Source: Ramazzottius varieornatus (Eukaryota; Tardigrada; Eutardigrada; Parachela; Ramazzottiidae). From it: a DNA stretch of 64,000 nucleotides. Below, piece after piece: positions 50,601 through 62,100 of this stretch. Under the pieces are notes generated by a model. The model was not told where the DNA came from. It ran no database searches and saw nothing but the letters and a program-made list of their open reading frames with translations. Each line of letters opens with the position of its first letter. The first letter of the stretch is position 1. The position numbers and the translations under genes were made by a program. The stretch covers positions 4,418,554 through 4,482,553 of the forward strand of contig BDGG01000004.1 of the NCBI GenBank assembly GCA_001949185.1, read 5' to 3'.

Positions 50601-53600
50601 ACGTGTCAAGACCACTCATCTAGCCTCCATTTTCCCGTTGAGTCGTCGGTCACTGTATAATTTGGAGATCTTATTGATTGGTTTTCATGAATATGCTTAT
50701 AATGGAGGGAAATGCCCCGTGGAAACAAGGAGGCTATCCAGGACGCATAATTGCAACCTCCACATAATTGAGTTCTAATCGAAGGAAGAGGCCAGCTTGA
50801 TTCCCGTGGGAGATGTCAGAATAAGGCAAATATCGCAATGACGCTGACGACGTCCAGACTTCAAATTTACACTATTGGTAATTAAATCATGACAACAAGA
50901 GCTCTTCTCAGGTCTTCAGTCCTCTCCTTCAAGCATTATCGTTTTCTCAGGAACTCCACGCGAAACCTTTCAGAGAAATTTTCGTGCATGTCGCAATATG
51001 GAAATGCAATGTGGATGATATTTCGGACGAGGATATCGCCAGCTAGGATGTTGGAAGCTCGGCAATCTCGACCAGATTGCTTTCCCAACTGGCGCACGCT
51101 AACAGACCATAACACTAAAAAATGCGTCACTTTGCGAAATGATCTGTGGGATAGTTTGCCGGCCTTCCAACGAAAAGTGGGTGTAACACTGAAGGAACGG
51201 GCTTGAGGAAACACGGGATTAGGCTTGGTCGGGACACCGGTGACGGCAATATGATCTGGGGGAGGAAATAATCGAAATACTGGTCGTCACTCTGTTCTGC
51301 TTTCTGGGCTATGATAATGGTTGTGGCTGCATAGTTAGACAGCGATAATTGTGAAATAGCAAGGGCTTTTGGTTAGAGAAATTAGATCGCCGGTCGTCGC
51401 GGCATTGTACGGCTGAAGAGGCTGCAGCTGGCTTCCGTTAGAGCGATACTGTAATTTTGCAGCCATTTTCCTCCAGCTCGCGAGACATTGGAATCTCGAT
51501 GGGAAAGCGTAATATGAGGCCGCTAGTAACCACAACACCGGCATAACCAGCAGGCCCAGCACGCGACCATTGAAGTCAGGCAACCGGAAGTCAAATCTGT
51601 TCAAGTACCCTGCTTACCGTATATGGCCCACTTTGACCGCTGACGATATGCCAAATCCAGCGAATATTCGAGGTCGTTCTGTCGGAAAACTGTATCAGTT
51701 GTAAGCCCTTAAAAGAAGTGTAGAATATCGTGTTGTTTGGCACGGAACTGGGTTTTGGGAGCGAACAACGTCGGCAAATGAATTCATTCAGGTCTATTCC
51801 TACGTGGCGCACGCTCGAGGCCAGCAACAACAGAAATGTGCGCCACTTGATGTAAGGATCTGGGTGATAATCGTTTGCCGACGTCCGAAACAACGGATAC
51901 GGCTCAAGTGTTCATTACGATTTATGCCCCGCTGAGATTCTTGAGGTAACTGTAGACTTTGTAAAAGTTGTCAACTGTGCATTCTTTTGAAATGGGATAG
52001 GAAGGGGGTCCGAATACTCTTCTTCGGTTGGCAAAACGCAGTAATTACGCGCCCTTCTTCGTTCCTTGTTTAAGCATCTGTGCTGGTGGACAGTCAGACG
52101 GTCTTGGTGGACAGTGCTGAGAAGAGGAAGCACCGTCTCGAACATGATGGTCCAGAGTAAACAAAAGATTCTCCAAAATTGCATTGCTCCATGTTTTGAT
52201 TGTTGTCCGATACGGCCACGGATGGCCAGCGGATGCTTGTGGCTACCACGATAACGTTTCCAGTATGCTATATGGCCCCGTATGGATAACACAGAGAAGA
52301 GGCGCTAGGTCAAATGTCAGGGCAAATTTAGCGGAACCTGTCCACTCCATTTACCGTATATTTTTCTTTGGGTATGTCTCTTGTTGTGACAGTCGGCCAT
52401 CTTTAAAGTGCTCACATTCTTTTGGCGGCGCATTGGCAATTTTTCCACAAAGTTAATGTAAGTAAAGTTGACCGGTATTAGTGACCGAAGAGATCGGCTG
52501 AAAGTTGTAATGGATGCGCCGTCTTGCGATCAGATATCGGATTTTGAAACTCTGTAATTAAGATGGTCAGTTGGCTTGCCCAAAGTTCATCTCCGCAGGG
52601 AGAGCAAGAGCGGCGCATGACTCTAATCTGCTGCTACCAAACAGAGATAAGATGTCTTGGGCAGTTAAAGCGAGCTGAAGGAGATAGCTGTCACTGACAG
52701 CACCGGAAAAGCGTCCAGAAGGTCCCATCGTAAAGTGGCGCTAAATTGCACTGGAGCTCCTCCGTGATTTCTTGGACACTTGATTTTCTGCCTGCAAGGG
52801 TTGTTGTCATCCTTCTTCCCTAGTTAAAAGGTAGTGAAGCATGTTGTTGACAAGACGGCTCGAGGTTCTGTCTCCCGTCAGCACTTGACAGTCCGGGCTG
52901 GACGTTGATCTCTTTCCCGCTCGATAAGAGCTGTAACTTTACAGTCGTTTCCGCTTCCTTAATGAACGTACTCCTCATCCTCTTCCTTCTGCTTTACAGT
53001 GTGTCCAGCGGGTAAATTCAAGCCTGACATTGGCGATGTCTCGTGCGTTGATTGCCCGGACTTTAGCCTGTCCAATTCCCCCGGCTCCGCTGAATGTCGC
53101 TGCCGGAAGAACTACTTCCGGGCGCCTTTTGACTCCAGAAATATGCCGTGCTCCCGTAAGTGTGGCTGCTTGATCAAAAACTTTTCTATTACACTTCTCA
53201 ACATACACTTCGGTCTACAGAACCTCCCAGTGCTCCGCAAAACATAACGGTCCTCGACTTTGATCAGACTTCGGTGACACTACGGTGGAAGGCTCCCAAG
53301 AGCCTAGGCGGAAGGACCGACTTGACCTACAGAATAGGCTGTGACATCTGCGACAGCGCTGTGGTCTACAGCCCTAGCCAAGGAGGAACCAACTCCAGCA
53401 CCATGAAGATCAGCGGCTTGAAGGCCAACACCAACTATGGCTTCACCATCTATGCCGAGAACGGTGTGTCGGAAATGAGCCAAGATGTGCGGTATGAACG
53501 CATCACTGTCTCCACCGCCGACAGCGCACCCGGTAAGTTCCTTCATGGGTTTCCCCTCAAACCATATTATTGACGATGGTCCTCTTTCTAGTCGACAGCT

Positions 53601-55992
53601 CTGTTCGGCTGAACGTCCAAGCCGACTACCTGGGGGAGAACCGCATCCGTCTAACGTACCGTCCGGTCTTTAGCCTGGAGCAAGTCAACCTGTACGAGAT
53701 TCAGTATGGCGTGGTCGGTACCAAGAACACCTCCAACATCCTGACCAAGTCACCCACCATGATCTTTGATCCGTTGATCGCCAACTCGGAATACCAGTTC
53801 CGAGTTCGGGCACGGGTCGACAACAACTGGGGAAGGTTCAGCGAGGCAGTGGCCGTCTTCACCCACGGCGACCCTGTAGCCGACAGCCAAGCACCCGGCG
53901 CTCAAATAGGTACGACATACCTGCAAGACCTGTATCTCAAGTGGCGCACGTTGTCGTTAATATTAGCTGTAGGTGTGCGCCACTTGAGATGTGCGCGATT
54001 TCCTACGCTTCCTTTGCCGGCCTTCCAGATCTGAACAGAGCCAACCATAATCCCCCTTCTGCTGTTTTCTAGGTATGATTGCCGGCATCACAGCAGCGCT
54101 GATCATGTGCGTCATTCTCTTTGGCATCATGTTCTACGTGTTGTGGAAGCGCAACAGCGACAACTGTGGCCGGAAACAAGCTTCGGACTGTGACACCCTA
54201 GAGTACCGTCACACCGAGCTGCCCTTCGACCAGTGCCACACGGCTCACTTGCCCATCAACCACGGCTTCCCTCACCTTCACCCCATGACTTTAGGTACAC
54301 CCATCTACCGCTCGGGAGCCGCACCACGGACCTACGTTGACCCTCACACCTACGAAGACCCCACACAGGCTTTTAAGGACTTTACGCGGGAACTGAACCC
54401 GGCCTTGATCCAGATTGACCAAGTCATCGGTGGAGGCGAGTTTGGCGATGTCTGCAAGGGAACACTGCTGTTGCCTAATCAGTGCTCGGTGGCGGTGGCC
54501 GTCAAGACTCTGAGCCAGAATGCCACCAGTGAGAAGGCCAAGGCCGATTTCTTGATGGAAGCCACCATCATGGGACAGTTTGACCACGTCAACGTCATAT
54601 ACTTACAAGGCATTGTCACGCACCATTCCCCCGTTATGATTGTGACTGAGTACATGGAGAACGGCTCTTTAGACACTTTCTTGCGGGTACGTCGAAGCGT
54701 ACCTGACTTGGGAAATTGGCGAACAAACTCGACAAACCCCTTTTCTCGAGTGGCGCACTTTTACAGTATTATAGGCTGGAATTGTGCGCTGCTCAAAGTA
54801 ACCTTGTACAGTTTGCTTGCCTAATAAGTCCCCGTTACCCTTGAGTCTTCGGAGGCCAATTCTTTTTTTTGTCTTGTAGGCCAACCTTGGACAGTTTCAG
54901 TCGGTCCAGCTGGTACACATGCTGAGAGGAGTGGCTTCCGGCATGAACTACCTGGCTTCCCGCAATTACGTCCATCGGGTGCGAGTCGAGCTTTAGTTTC
55001 TACATTGAAGTTTTATTCACATAAGGATGAATAGACGCGTAACTGGTCTGGTTTGTCTTCGCAGGATTTGGCTGCCCGCAATGTTTTGGTCAACAAGCAG
55101 TTAGTCTGCAAGATTGCCGACTTTGGCCTGTCAAGAGAAATCGAGTCACGATGCGACGCGGCTTACACCACCAAGGTAAGACGACCTTAACCGTAAACAT
55201 GGTTTCCCGGAAGTAGCTAACCATGTCGTTTCTTCATCGTTTACAGGGTGGCAAGATTCCGGTGCGGTGGACAGCACCGGAAGCTATCGCCTTTCGCAAG
55301 TTCACCACCGCCTCGGACGTCTGGTCCTTCGGCGTAGTGTGCTGGGAAGTGCTATCTTACGGCGAGCGACCCTACTGGAACTGGTCCAACCAAGATGTCA
55401 TCAAGTCCATTGAGCGAGGATACCGACTCCCGCCTCCTGTTGTAAGTACCCAAAGTACCACCGAACATCACATACTTCAGTTTTTGTCAACCGCTGTTCT
55501 TTTGTCGTTTAGAACTGTCCTGAAACGGTGTACCAGCTAATGCTGGAATGCTGGCAACACGAGCTGATACAGCGACCTACCTTCGGACAGTGTCTGCGAG
55601 CGCTAGACAAAATGATCCGCTTTCCTTCTCAGTTGTCCCTGATAGCGCACAACAAGTAAGTTTTTGAAGAAGCCCCCTTTTAACTACGAAGTGTACCTTA
55701 ACGGCTTCCATTTGCTTGTAGTCAATGGGACGACTCCTTTGGAGCATCTTCGCCGGACATGAACCCGTCTGTCACAGTGGAGAACTGGTTGACCAGTATC
55801 GGTCTGCCATGCTACACCAGCGTCTTTTGTAGTCAGATAGCCAGTGTGGAAGCCATTGCGCGCCTGACACCCGACGACCTAACGCGGATGGGCATCACCA
55901 CGCCCTCGCACCAAAAGATCCTCCTGACATCCATACTGCATCTGCGCGAACACCTGGGTGCCAACACGGCCGAAGGAGGCTTCTTAGTCTGA
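35677..55992 (+). CDS. Eph receptor tyrosine kinase, about 1,024 aa
   Basis: Membrane receptor for ephrins, acting in cell repulsion and guidance. Exons: 35677-35779, 43629-43711, 46710-47045, 47116-47449, 53000-53155, 53221-53532, 53592-53909, 54073-54686, 54880-54978, 55065-55175, 55247-55441, 55513-55655, 55722-55992. Order: signal peptide ([20 protein letters not shown]), ephrin-binding domain from [14 protein letters not shown] through WLEES to [12 protein letters not shown], Cys-rich/EGF-like part ([18 protein letters not shown]), two fibronectin III domains, TM helix near residues 549-572 ([19 protein letters not shown]), juxtamembrane Tyr motif [10 protein letters not shown], kinase ([31 protein letters not shown]), SAM, and C-terminal GGFLV. 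All catalytic residues are present, so the kinase should be active. An upstream in-frame ATG at 35617 is possible, but 35677 puts the signal peptide at the N terminus. In nematodes the single member is VAB-1. Confidence 0.95.
36135..36256. repeat. Hairpin repeat, copy 18
   Basis: Eph intron 1. Among the most complete copies: gggacgttggcaaa / tttgccgacatcccc, second arm ccagatcgtc / gacgatctgg, core ccaagtggcgcacg / catgcgccactt. Confidence 0.9.
37505..37612. repeat. Hairpin repeat, copy 19 (decayed)
   Basis: Eph intron 1. Core cagcggcgcacg / tttgcgtcacgt with loop ccagtgttgctagctg; right end tttgcggagct. Confidence 0.7.
41106..41226. repeat. Hairpin repeat, copy 20
   Basis: Eph intron 1. 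Core ccaagtggcgcac / gtgcgccacttg; arms gatcgtttt / gatcgatcg; right end tttgccgacgtcccc; left outer arm altered. Confidence 0.85.
42673..42796. repeat. Hairpin repeat, copy 21
   Basis: Eph intron 1. Core gcaagtgacgcacg / catgcgccacttg; arms cccagattgt / acaatctggt; ends gggagctgggcaaa / tttgtccagcccc. The pairing reaches outside the element (taccaaaaat / atttttggaa). Confidence 0.85.
43712..46709 (+). other. Eph intron 2 (3.0 kb)
   Basis: The donor GTAAGT at 43712 and acceptor tttttcaag at 46701-46709 join two parts of the ephrin-binding domain in phase 0 (TQG|WLEE). No recognisable gene, RNA or clear hairpin repeat is inside. A possible decayed repeat copy near 45800-45850 is too weak to call. 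Confidence 0.6.
47921..48116. repeat. Double hairpin repeat, copy 22 (two cores, one pair of ends)
   Basis: Eph intron 4. Outer ends gggatccgggcaaa / gctgccgagatccc enclose two complete cores in a row: agtagcgcacg / catgtgccacc, then agtggcgcat / cgtgcgccacttg. Confidence 0.85.
51053..51170. repeat. Hairpin repeat, copy 23
   Basis: Eph intron 4. Long ends gttggaagctcggcaa / tttgccggccttccaac; core ccaactggcgcacg / aatgcgtcactt. Confidence 0.87.
51765..51890. repeat. Hairpin repeat, copy 24
   Basis: Eph intron 4. Ends acgtcggcaaatg / cgtttgccgacgt; core acgtggcgcacg / tgtgcgccacttg; loop ggccagcaacaacag. Confidence 0.88.
53925..54030. repeat. Hairpin repeat, copy 25
   Basis: Eph intron 7, between the second FNIII exon and the TM exon. 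Core tctcaagtggcgcacg / gtgcgccacttgaga; right end tttgccggcctt. Confidence 0.82.
54708..54826. repeat. Hairpin repeat, copy 26
   Basis: Eph intron 8, within the kinase coding region. Left ggcgaacaaactcgac, core cgagtggcgcac / gtgcgctgctca, right agtttgcttgcc. Confidence 0.82.
55722..55992 (+). other. SAM domain and C-terminal tail of the Eph receptor
   Basis: The last exon encodes a SAM domain: [17 protein letters not shown], then [20 protein letters not shown] and [16 protein letters not shown]. The Leu/Ile spacing and the GI.xPxHQ.KIL core are typical of Eph SAM. The protein ends GGFLV, a hydrophobic C terminus like the PDZ-binding tails of many Eph receptors. Confidence 0.9.
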
Positions 55993-56760
55993 GATAGACT
56001 GACTTGTGATACTGATCGTGTTGAGTTGACCAATGTGTGCAGTGCCCAGAAGTCTTGTTTGCGCGGCCTTGTCACCGTCAATATAATGTTGCTTCTCCCT
56101 GACCTGACTGACACAATGACAACCCCCTTTTGCCAAACGTCTTTCAGACCATTTTTGCTAACGACATACTTTGACCAAATGTTTTCCTATTCTTTGTTGC
56201 ATCGGTGTATTGTCCAAAATGTCCGGCTTGTTTTTGCCGATGAACTAAAGAAAACAGATTTCGCAGACTCGAATCAATTGAACTCTGCATATGTAGAAAC
56301 ACCAGATCCTTTTCTGAAAGTACGGCTATTTGATTAGATTTCGGCAAGTTTGAAGATTAGCCATGTTAGCGCCTTGCAGATCCGGGTTTTTTTTAGGCCG
56401 TATCGGTCGTTACCAACTCCCTAACGATGAAAGTTTCACGTTTAGCTACGAACACGAGTAATAAGACAGACGAATGTGGGGTCATTGTTATGTGATGATG
56501 TGCTTTCGCCTGCGGAAACCAGCCTTGCGGCAACCAGAATCTTACCGATATTCAGCTCAGTGCATTTGTCAGGATGTGGTTTTACCCATCCATTGCGTGT
56601 TTCCAGCGTTTTGTCAGATGTTTCTTGAACCATATCAGTTTATCCTCTTTGTTTATTGCTCACCGTCCACTTCCGGCATTGTGTTGTGGCGGCCTGACGA
56701 GAGAGAAGCAGTTCCTTGTCTTGTGAATCTGCGAGCATCAGTGACTGAAGAACCTGCGCT
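55993..56760. other. Spacer between the Eph and serpin genes
   Basis: Holds the Eph 3' UTR and probably the serpin promoter. No coding exon, RNA gene, hairpin repeat or unmistakable polyadenylation signal is seen. Confidence 0.5.
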
Positions 56761-58710
56761 ATGGAACAGCTGAGATCTCCTTTGACGTCCATGGTAAGCT
56801 TCCTCTTCGCGTCGCAGAGGATCGGCATCAGGCTGACCGACAGGAGCCATAAGTCGGTAATCCGTTTTTGCTTTGCAGTGTATGCGGGTCTTCCAAGCCG
56901 CCTTACAAACCAGCACAGAGAAGAATGTCGTAGTATGTCCCTTCACTATTACCGGCTGCGCCACCATGCTCTACTATGCATCGGAGGGTACTTTCTCGAC
57001 AGCGCACCGTCAGCTCGAGGACTCTTTAATGTACAGCAATCTCTTCGACAAGCGCTCCGATGCCAAGCTGGTGCTACTCGCCTTTCGTCAAGCTATCAAG
57101 GTCTTCACCAAGCACCAGTTAAAGGAGGACGATCCAGCCGCCATCACCTCACCGGAATTTCGACTTACGCTGATTAATCGCATCTTTCTTCCGATAGCCA
57201 CCGCGGAGGTGCTCAACCCCGACTTTGTGGAGATTTGTGAGAAAAACTTGAAAATTGACTTTGAAATTCTTGATTCATCATTGAATGGTCGAGAGACGGA
57301 AAACGCCATTGAGCAATGGTTGGACGATCATCAAAAAGTTCAGCAGAGGTTTGACGTTAAAATTCCCAGAGGTACGCGCAAACTAAACTGCTGCCCCAGC
57401 CGAAATCATCATGGACAATATTGCATGCAGCATACTTTCTCCCGTTTTTGCAGGCTTGATTGACTCCACATATAATGGACACCGCTTGGTTAGTACGAGT
57501 GGTGCCACTAAAGCTGTCCGTACCACCCTTTCACCCTCAAGTTACCGCTGATTTTTGCTTAGGTGTTCGCCAATGCAGCTCATTTTCGAGCCGGTAATAT
57601 ATTGATACTATGGAAGCAATTCCATTGTGTAACGCGGTCCCTTTTCGTAGGATGGGAAGTGCCTTTCGATCCGCGTGAGACTAAGATAGCCCCTTTTCGG
57701 CTAATTGGAGGGAAACTGAAAGAAGTATGGGCTGCGTTTCGATGAAGTATAATTAATTCCAAAGTCTGACTCTGTTTAGTTTTTCTCAGGTTGAATTGAT
57801 GCATCTGACAGATAAATTTCCGTATTACGAAGATCCACAGTTGGGCCTTAAAACGATGGAGCTGCCTTACTATCACAATATCTGCACCCTGATCATCACT
57901 GTGTGCAGCAAGAAAGATGGGTTCATGCAGGCGATGGAGAAACTGAGTAATGACTACTTCCTGGAGGCCCACCTCAAGAAACGGATGAAGCTCATCCGAG
58001 TGGCTCTGCCCAAGTTCCACGTCCAGAGTACTTACGAAATGACGCCTTTACTTCGACGCATAGGAATCAAGGAGGTATTGCAGGACGACTGTGTGCTGGA
58101 AAACATGTCCAAGACCACTCCGTAAGACTCTTCCGATATGTTCACTTTATTAATGCAAAACTGGCACACTGGCTTCCTTCTTCGCAGTCTGAGACGGACG
58201 GAAGGAATTCATAAGGTAAGTCACCACCTTGCTTGCAGTCCACGGTCAAACTTCTTCCCGGGGGTTGTTTATGAAAATGTTGCACTGTTTTAGTGTGCTC
58301 TTATGTGCGATGAGGAAGGTAAGGCGGCAGTGTCTAAATTATCACGAAGAACCTGTCAGAATAAATTGAGAAAAGAAAACTGCTGATGTCGATGGTTTGC
58401 AGGGACCTACGTAAATGAAAAGTCCCATTTGGAGCTGTTGTCGGGGCAGTACCGCAAATCATGGACACCACCGGTATCCCACAGTGGAAAGTCAGACACA
58501 GGTGACAAGAAGAATCAAGAGAAAAACCGACCACCGCAAGCAGAAGAGTTTGTTGCCAACAGTCCCTGTAAGCCATACCATATCACATGTTTCCAACCTG
58601 CATTTCGAATGAACGTGCGATTAATCAGGCCATTCTGTCTAGTTTTGGTAGCCCTGAGACACAACCTGACAGGAGTCTTTCTTTTCGCCGGCTGCATCAC
58701 CGAACCCTGA
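56761..58710 (+). CDS. Serpin-family protein with an atypical, long reactive loop, about 452 aa
   Basis: Exons: 56761-56793, 56879-57371, 57454-57488, 57563-57593, 57651-57724, 57790-58121, 58188-58215, 58294-58318, 58403-58710. Serpin landmarks in order: NVVVCPFTITGCATMLYYAS (helix B region), LINRIFLP, the breach/shutter segment VFANAAHFRAGWEVPFDP, LPYYHNICTLIITV, LPKFHVQSTYEM and the EEGT hinge. The C-terminal strand is RPFCLVLVALRHNLTGVFLF-AGCITEP. No signal peptide is visible, so it looks intracellular (clade B-like), though an unseen 5' exon is possible. The hinge lacks the small residues (Ala-rich P12-P9) that inhibitory serpins need, so it is probably not a classical protease inhibitor. 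About 75 residues separate the hinge from RPF, against about 25 in typical serpins. The last exon could hide an unremoved intron. It is convergent with the PI3K gene. Confidence 0.85.
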
Positions 58711-59134
58711 AGACCCAAACTTGGCTCGTCCGGCGTCAGCAAGCACAGCTTAACCCACCGGAAATAGTCCAAGAACCCGGATGAACATCCATCGATTCCT
58801 TCTCCAGGTGAACAGAAGGATCTTCTAACCAAAAATTTATCCATGATTCCCGACTACTTTCCCACAATGTGACTTAAGACAATATAGAAACCGTCATCTC
58901 AAGTGGCGCATCTTTTCATTGTTAATGGATGGATGTGTGCGCCACTTGCGAAAACGAACCAGCTCAGTTCATTTGCCCACGTTCCAGATATATTTTAAAG
59001 AAAGAACGAACAAGATTGCCTCAACAGAGTTTTGGACCGGTTCGAACTTTAGCAAAAATGCACCAAAAGTATGAATACTGACACACGACCAAAAGAGGGA
59101 GGGGCAGAAAATGAGCTGTACTTGGGGGCATATA
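58711..59134. other. Convergent spacer between serpin and PI3K genes
   Basis: A 424 bp region shared by two 3' ends. It contains one hairpin repeat (58880-58988). No coding sequence and no clear AATAAA on either strand. Confidence 0.5.
58880..58988. repeat. Hairpin repeat, copy 27
   Basis: Between the serpin and PI3K 3' ends. Core ctcaagtggcgcat / tgtgcgccacttg; loop tcattgttaatgg; right end catttgcccacg. Confidence 0.82.
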
Positions 59135-62100
59135 TCACAGATGCTTCATTCCATGGAAAAACCAGTCAACTTTGGTGGTCCATGCATCGACATAGGCTTC
59201 GGTTAGTCGTTCTTTGAAGAAGTTTAGCGCAGCTTCGTCGGGCTTGTCGACGGCTAGCGCAATCCTCAGATAGGAGACATCCTCAAAGGTCTGCAGTTCC
59301 GGAATACCGGTTGACAGCATCATGGTGAAGAGGGTTATAATGAGGTTAGAATGCTTGCGCATAATCTCGTATGCGTTGCAGCACAACCTGACAAACTTTT
59401 GGTACTCCGCCGTCTTTTCGGGGTAGGACGATCCACGAGCAATGACGTGAATAAAGTCAGCCGTCAGGACAAACGGTACCCGCTCACGACTGATGCCAAA
59501 CTTCTTCTTAAAGTGGCCTAAGAAGTGGCCAAAGTCAATGTGAAACATTTGGCCACTTTGTGTTACCATAATGTTGTCGGGATGGCGGTCGCCGATGCCC
59601 AAGATGAAGGTGGCGACGCAGTAGCCGGCGCACGAGTAGGTGAAGTTGTCGACGGCCGTGTCGTAGGAGGTGGCGGTGGGGTTACGCTGCTTCAGCCACT
59701 TGAGAATGGCCGTGCTGTCAGCCTGCATCGTACCCTTCAAGCCGCCCATCTCTTTCTGGACCTGCATGACCGTGCGGGCGTTACGCACCACTTCGATGAC
59801 GCCCAAGTTCTTCCCCGTGGGCAGGCACCCATATGGAATCAACCTGCAAGCCAGAAACAGCGTTCCATACTGCAGTACTGTATCCCGTACTGCTGCTGAC
59901 ATACGTACCGCAAGTTTAAGTCTTCCGTCTGCCAAATATTGTCCATCAAGCCGAGAACTTGTAGCGTCAACATGTCTTGTCGTAAGTCTGTAGCCGAACG
60001 AACAACGCGTTGTATGCGGATCATTATGTGAGATGACGGTCACTAATGGACGCACTCTAATTAACGGATATAATTACCGTCGCCATTCTTGAATATTATT
60101 TCGTGCTTCTTGAAGTAGAAATCCGACAAGGGATCAGGGTTGCTCCAGACCAGCCACAATGGTCGTTTTGCTGAAGAGAGCACTCCGCATGCCGAGGCAC
60201 TGTGTAAAAAGACTCCGGTTAGCGCACTTGTTAGTACATAAGAAGCCACCTGTTGCTTACGTCCATTTATCCACTTACTCTAGTTGGCCCAGTGTGTCAT
60301 CACAGTCCAGCGGTGAACAGAAGTTGGTCAAACTAGCAAAGTTCTGTTCCATCTTGAGGGTCTCGGTTACAAAGCGCTGAAAGTGATAACGAGTTGCCGA
60401 CTTGATTAATTTTTCATTGATTTTCCACAAAGTGGAAGCGTACTTTGCCTTCATCACGCTGGACGACCATCTCACTGAGCTCCTTCAACTTGCCCAAGGC
60501 GATACTTTCCCGAGCCAGGGCCTGGGTGAAGGCCTTGCTGTTGCGACACAATGCTTCCAGGATGCAGCCGAAGCGCACTTGCACGTTGGGATCGTGGATT
60601 TCCGCCCTAATAGAATAAGAGACTCTTGGCATCTCGTTGTCACAAGCACAGCTCAGTGTACTTTACCTGAGCAGCCAAAAGAGCAAATGGCCTAACCGGC
60701 GGTTCTGTACTCCACACTTTACGAGGAACGAGGCGATGGGTGACTCAATGTAAATGTCGTACTTCAAGACCTATCAACAAGCCATGTTAGACGACAGGAA
60801 GATCATCAGGACAAGCCTAACGTAACGCTGGGCTTACCTGCACTAGCTGCAGCAGATAGTACTCCAGTTCCGTTTCCGAGCAAGTGCGTTCCAGGCTCTT
60901 GATGGCGAACTTGCGCACTTCCAGATCGGGGTACTTGCAGTCAAGCAACTCAAGTGCCACCACCGGCGAGACGACAGGCCATCGTGAAAGGATGGCGTAC
61001 ATCTATACAAGATCGAAACATCGTATACGCAACCGATACATATATCGATCATCACGGCCAGTTACGTACCTCAGCGACTTCATCACGATTCTGCCAGCGT
61101 ACCGCACTAATCAGTTTGGGTAAGCACTCTGGCGCATGGGCACCGAAATACCTGTAGAAACGCGCCATCATGCCATTAGGAAATCGGCTAACATGCGGTA
61201 TTGAAGTAGTGCGATACCTGTTTTTCCACAGTAGTTCCTTTTCCTGCTCCGTCAACTCGTATAGCGGATCGCGTGTAGCCAACAACCTCATGGCGGCGAC
61301 ATCCTGTGACAAAAACCAGTAAAGGTTGAGTACACGGTACAGGGAAGAATTTTCGTTATAAGACAGTGAACCTTATCGGTCGGTGTGGCGGAACGAGCCT
61401 CCCGGGCTTCCGGCGTCATCCAAGCTGCTTGGAGGGCATACTCGATAATCTTGTCGTGCGGCGGATAGACCACGTTCAGCTGGTCGAAGCGTAGAGTGAC
61501 GTGGCCGGCGTTCTCCTTGTTGGGGTTGGTCCCTGGCTGGCCGCAGGGGTTCAATATAGCCACAAAGTCCCGCACTGATGACCACATGGCGATGGTCAAC
61601 GCCTCCGAGACGAGCTCGCCCCGCGAACTGAACATGTTGATGTTGGCCCAGGCTAGCGAGATGACATCCTAGGAATGAAAAGTACTCATTAAGACTCTGT
61701 CTTAATCATGCTGGGACGAAAATGACGGCAAGGTATTAATCCAGCAGAGTAATTCCAAGCGAGAAGCCAACTGAAACATCGGAAAATAATTTTAGCCAGA
61801 TCGTTACGTCAGGTGGCGCAGACTTCATTGTTAATGCATGACAGCGTGCGCCACTTGGGAAAAACGCTCCGGGGGAATTAATTTGCCGATGTCCCAATTC
61901 TGTCTTTTTTCCTACGGAATTCCTGTCAAGGGTGATGCCAAGCATGGCCTTGTGAGCATATTCGTACTGCGGAAAAAGGCTCAGCCAGCCGTAAATACCT
62001 CCGCGTGAACTGGAGGCACTTACCACGTGTTCGCGGGTGGTGGAAGAGCGCGACAAGGAAGAGGAGCGCTGTGGTGTGGAAGGTGCTGGTTGAAGATACG

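Larger units (their letters stand above)
47450..52999 (+). other. Eph intron 4 (5.5 kb)
   Basis: Splits NACR from MCPAGKFK in the Cys-rich region, in phase 1. It holds a double hairpin repeat (47921-48116) and two single copies (51053-51170, 51765-51890). Other open frames are short and unrecognised. No missing Eph exon is needed, because the joined protein lines up with the family without a gap. Confidence 0.6.

Noticed and set aside
59525-59899. Plus-strand open frame of 124 aa over the PI3K kinase exon
   Set aside because: Mirror of the conserved kinase coding strand; the minus strand holds intact DRH and DFG motifs.
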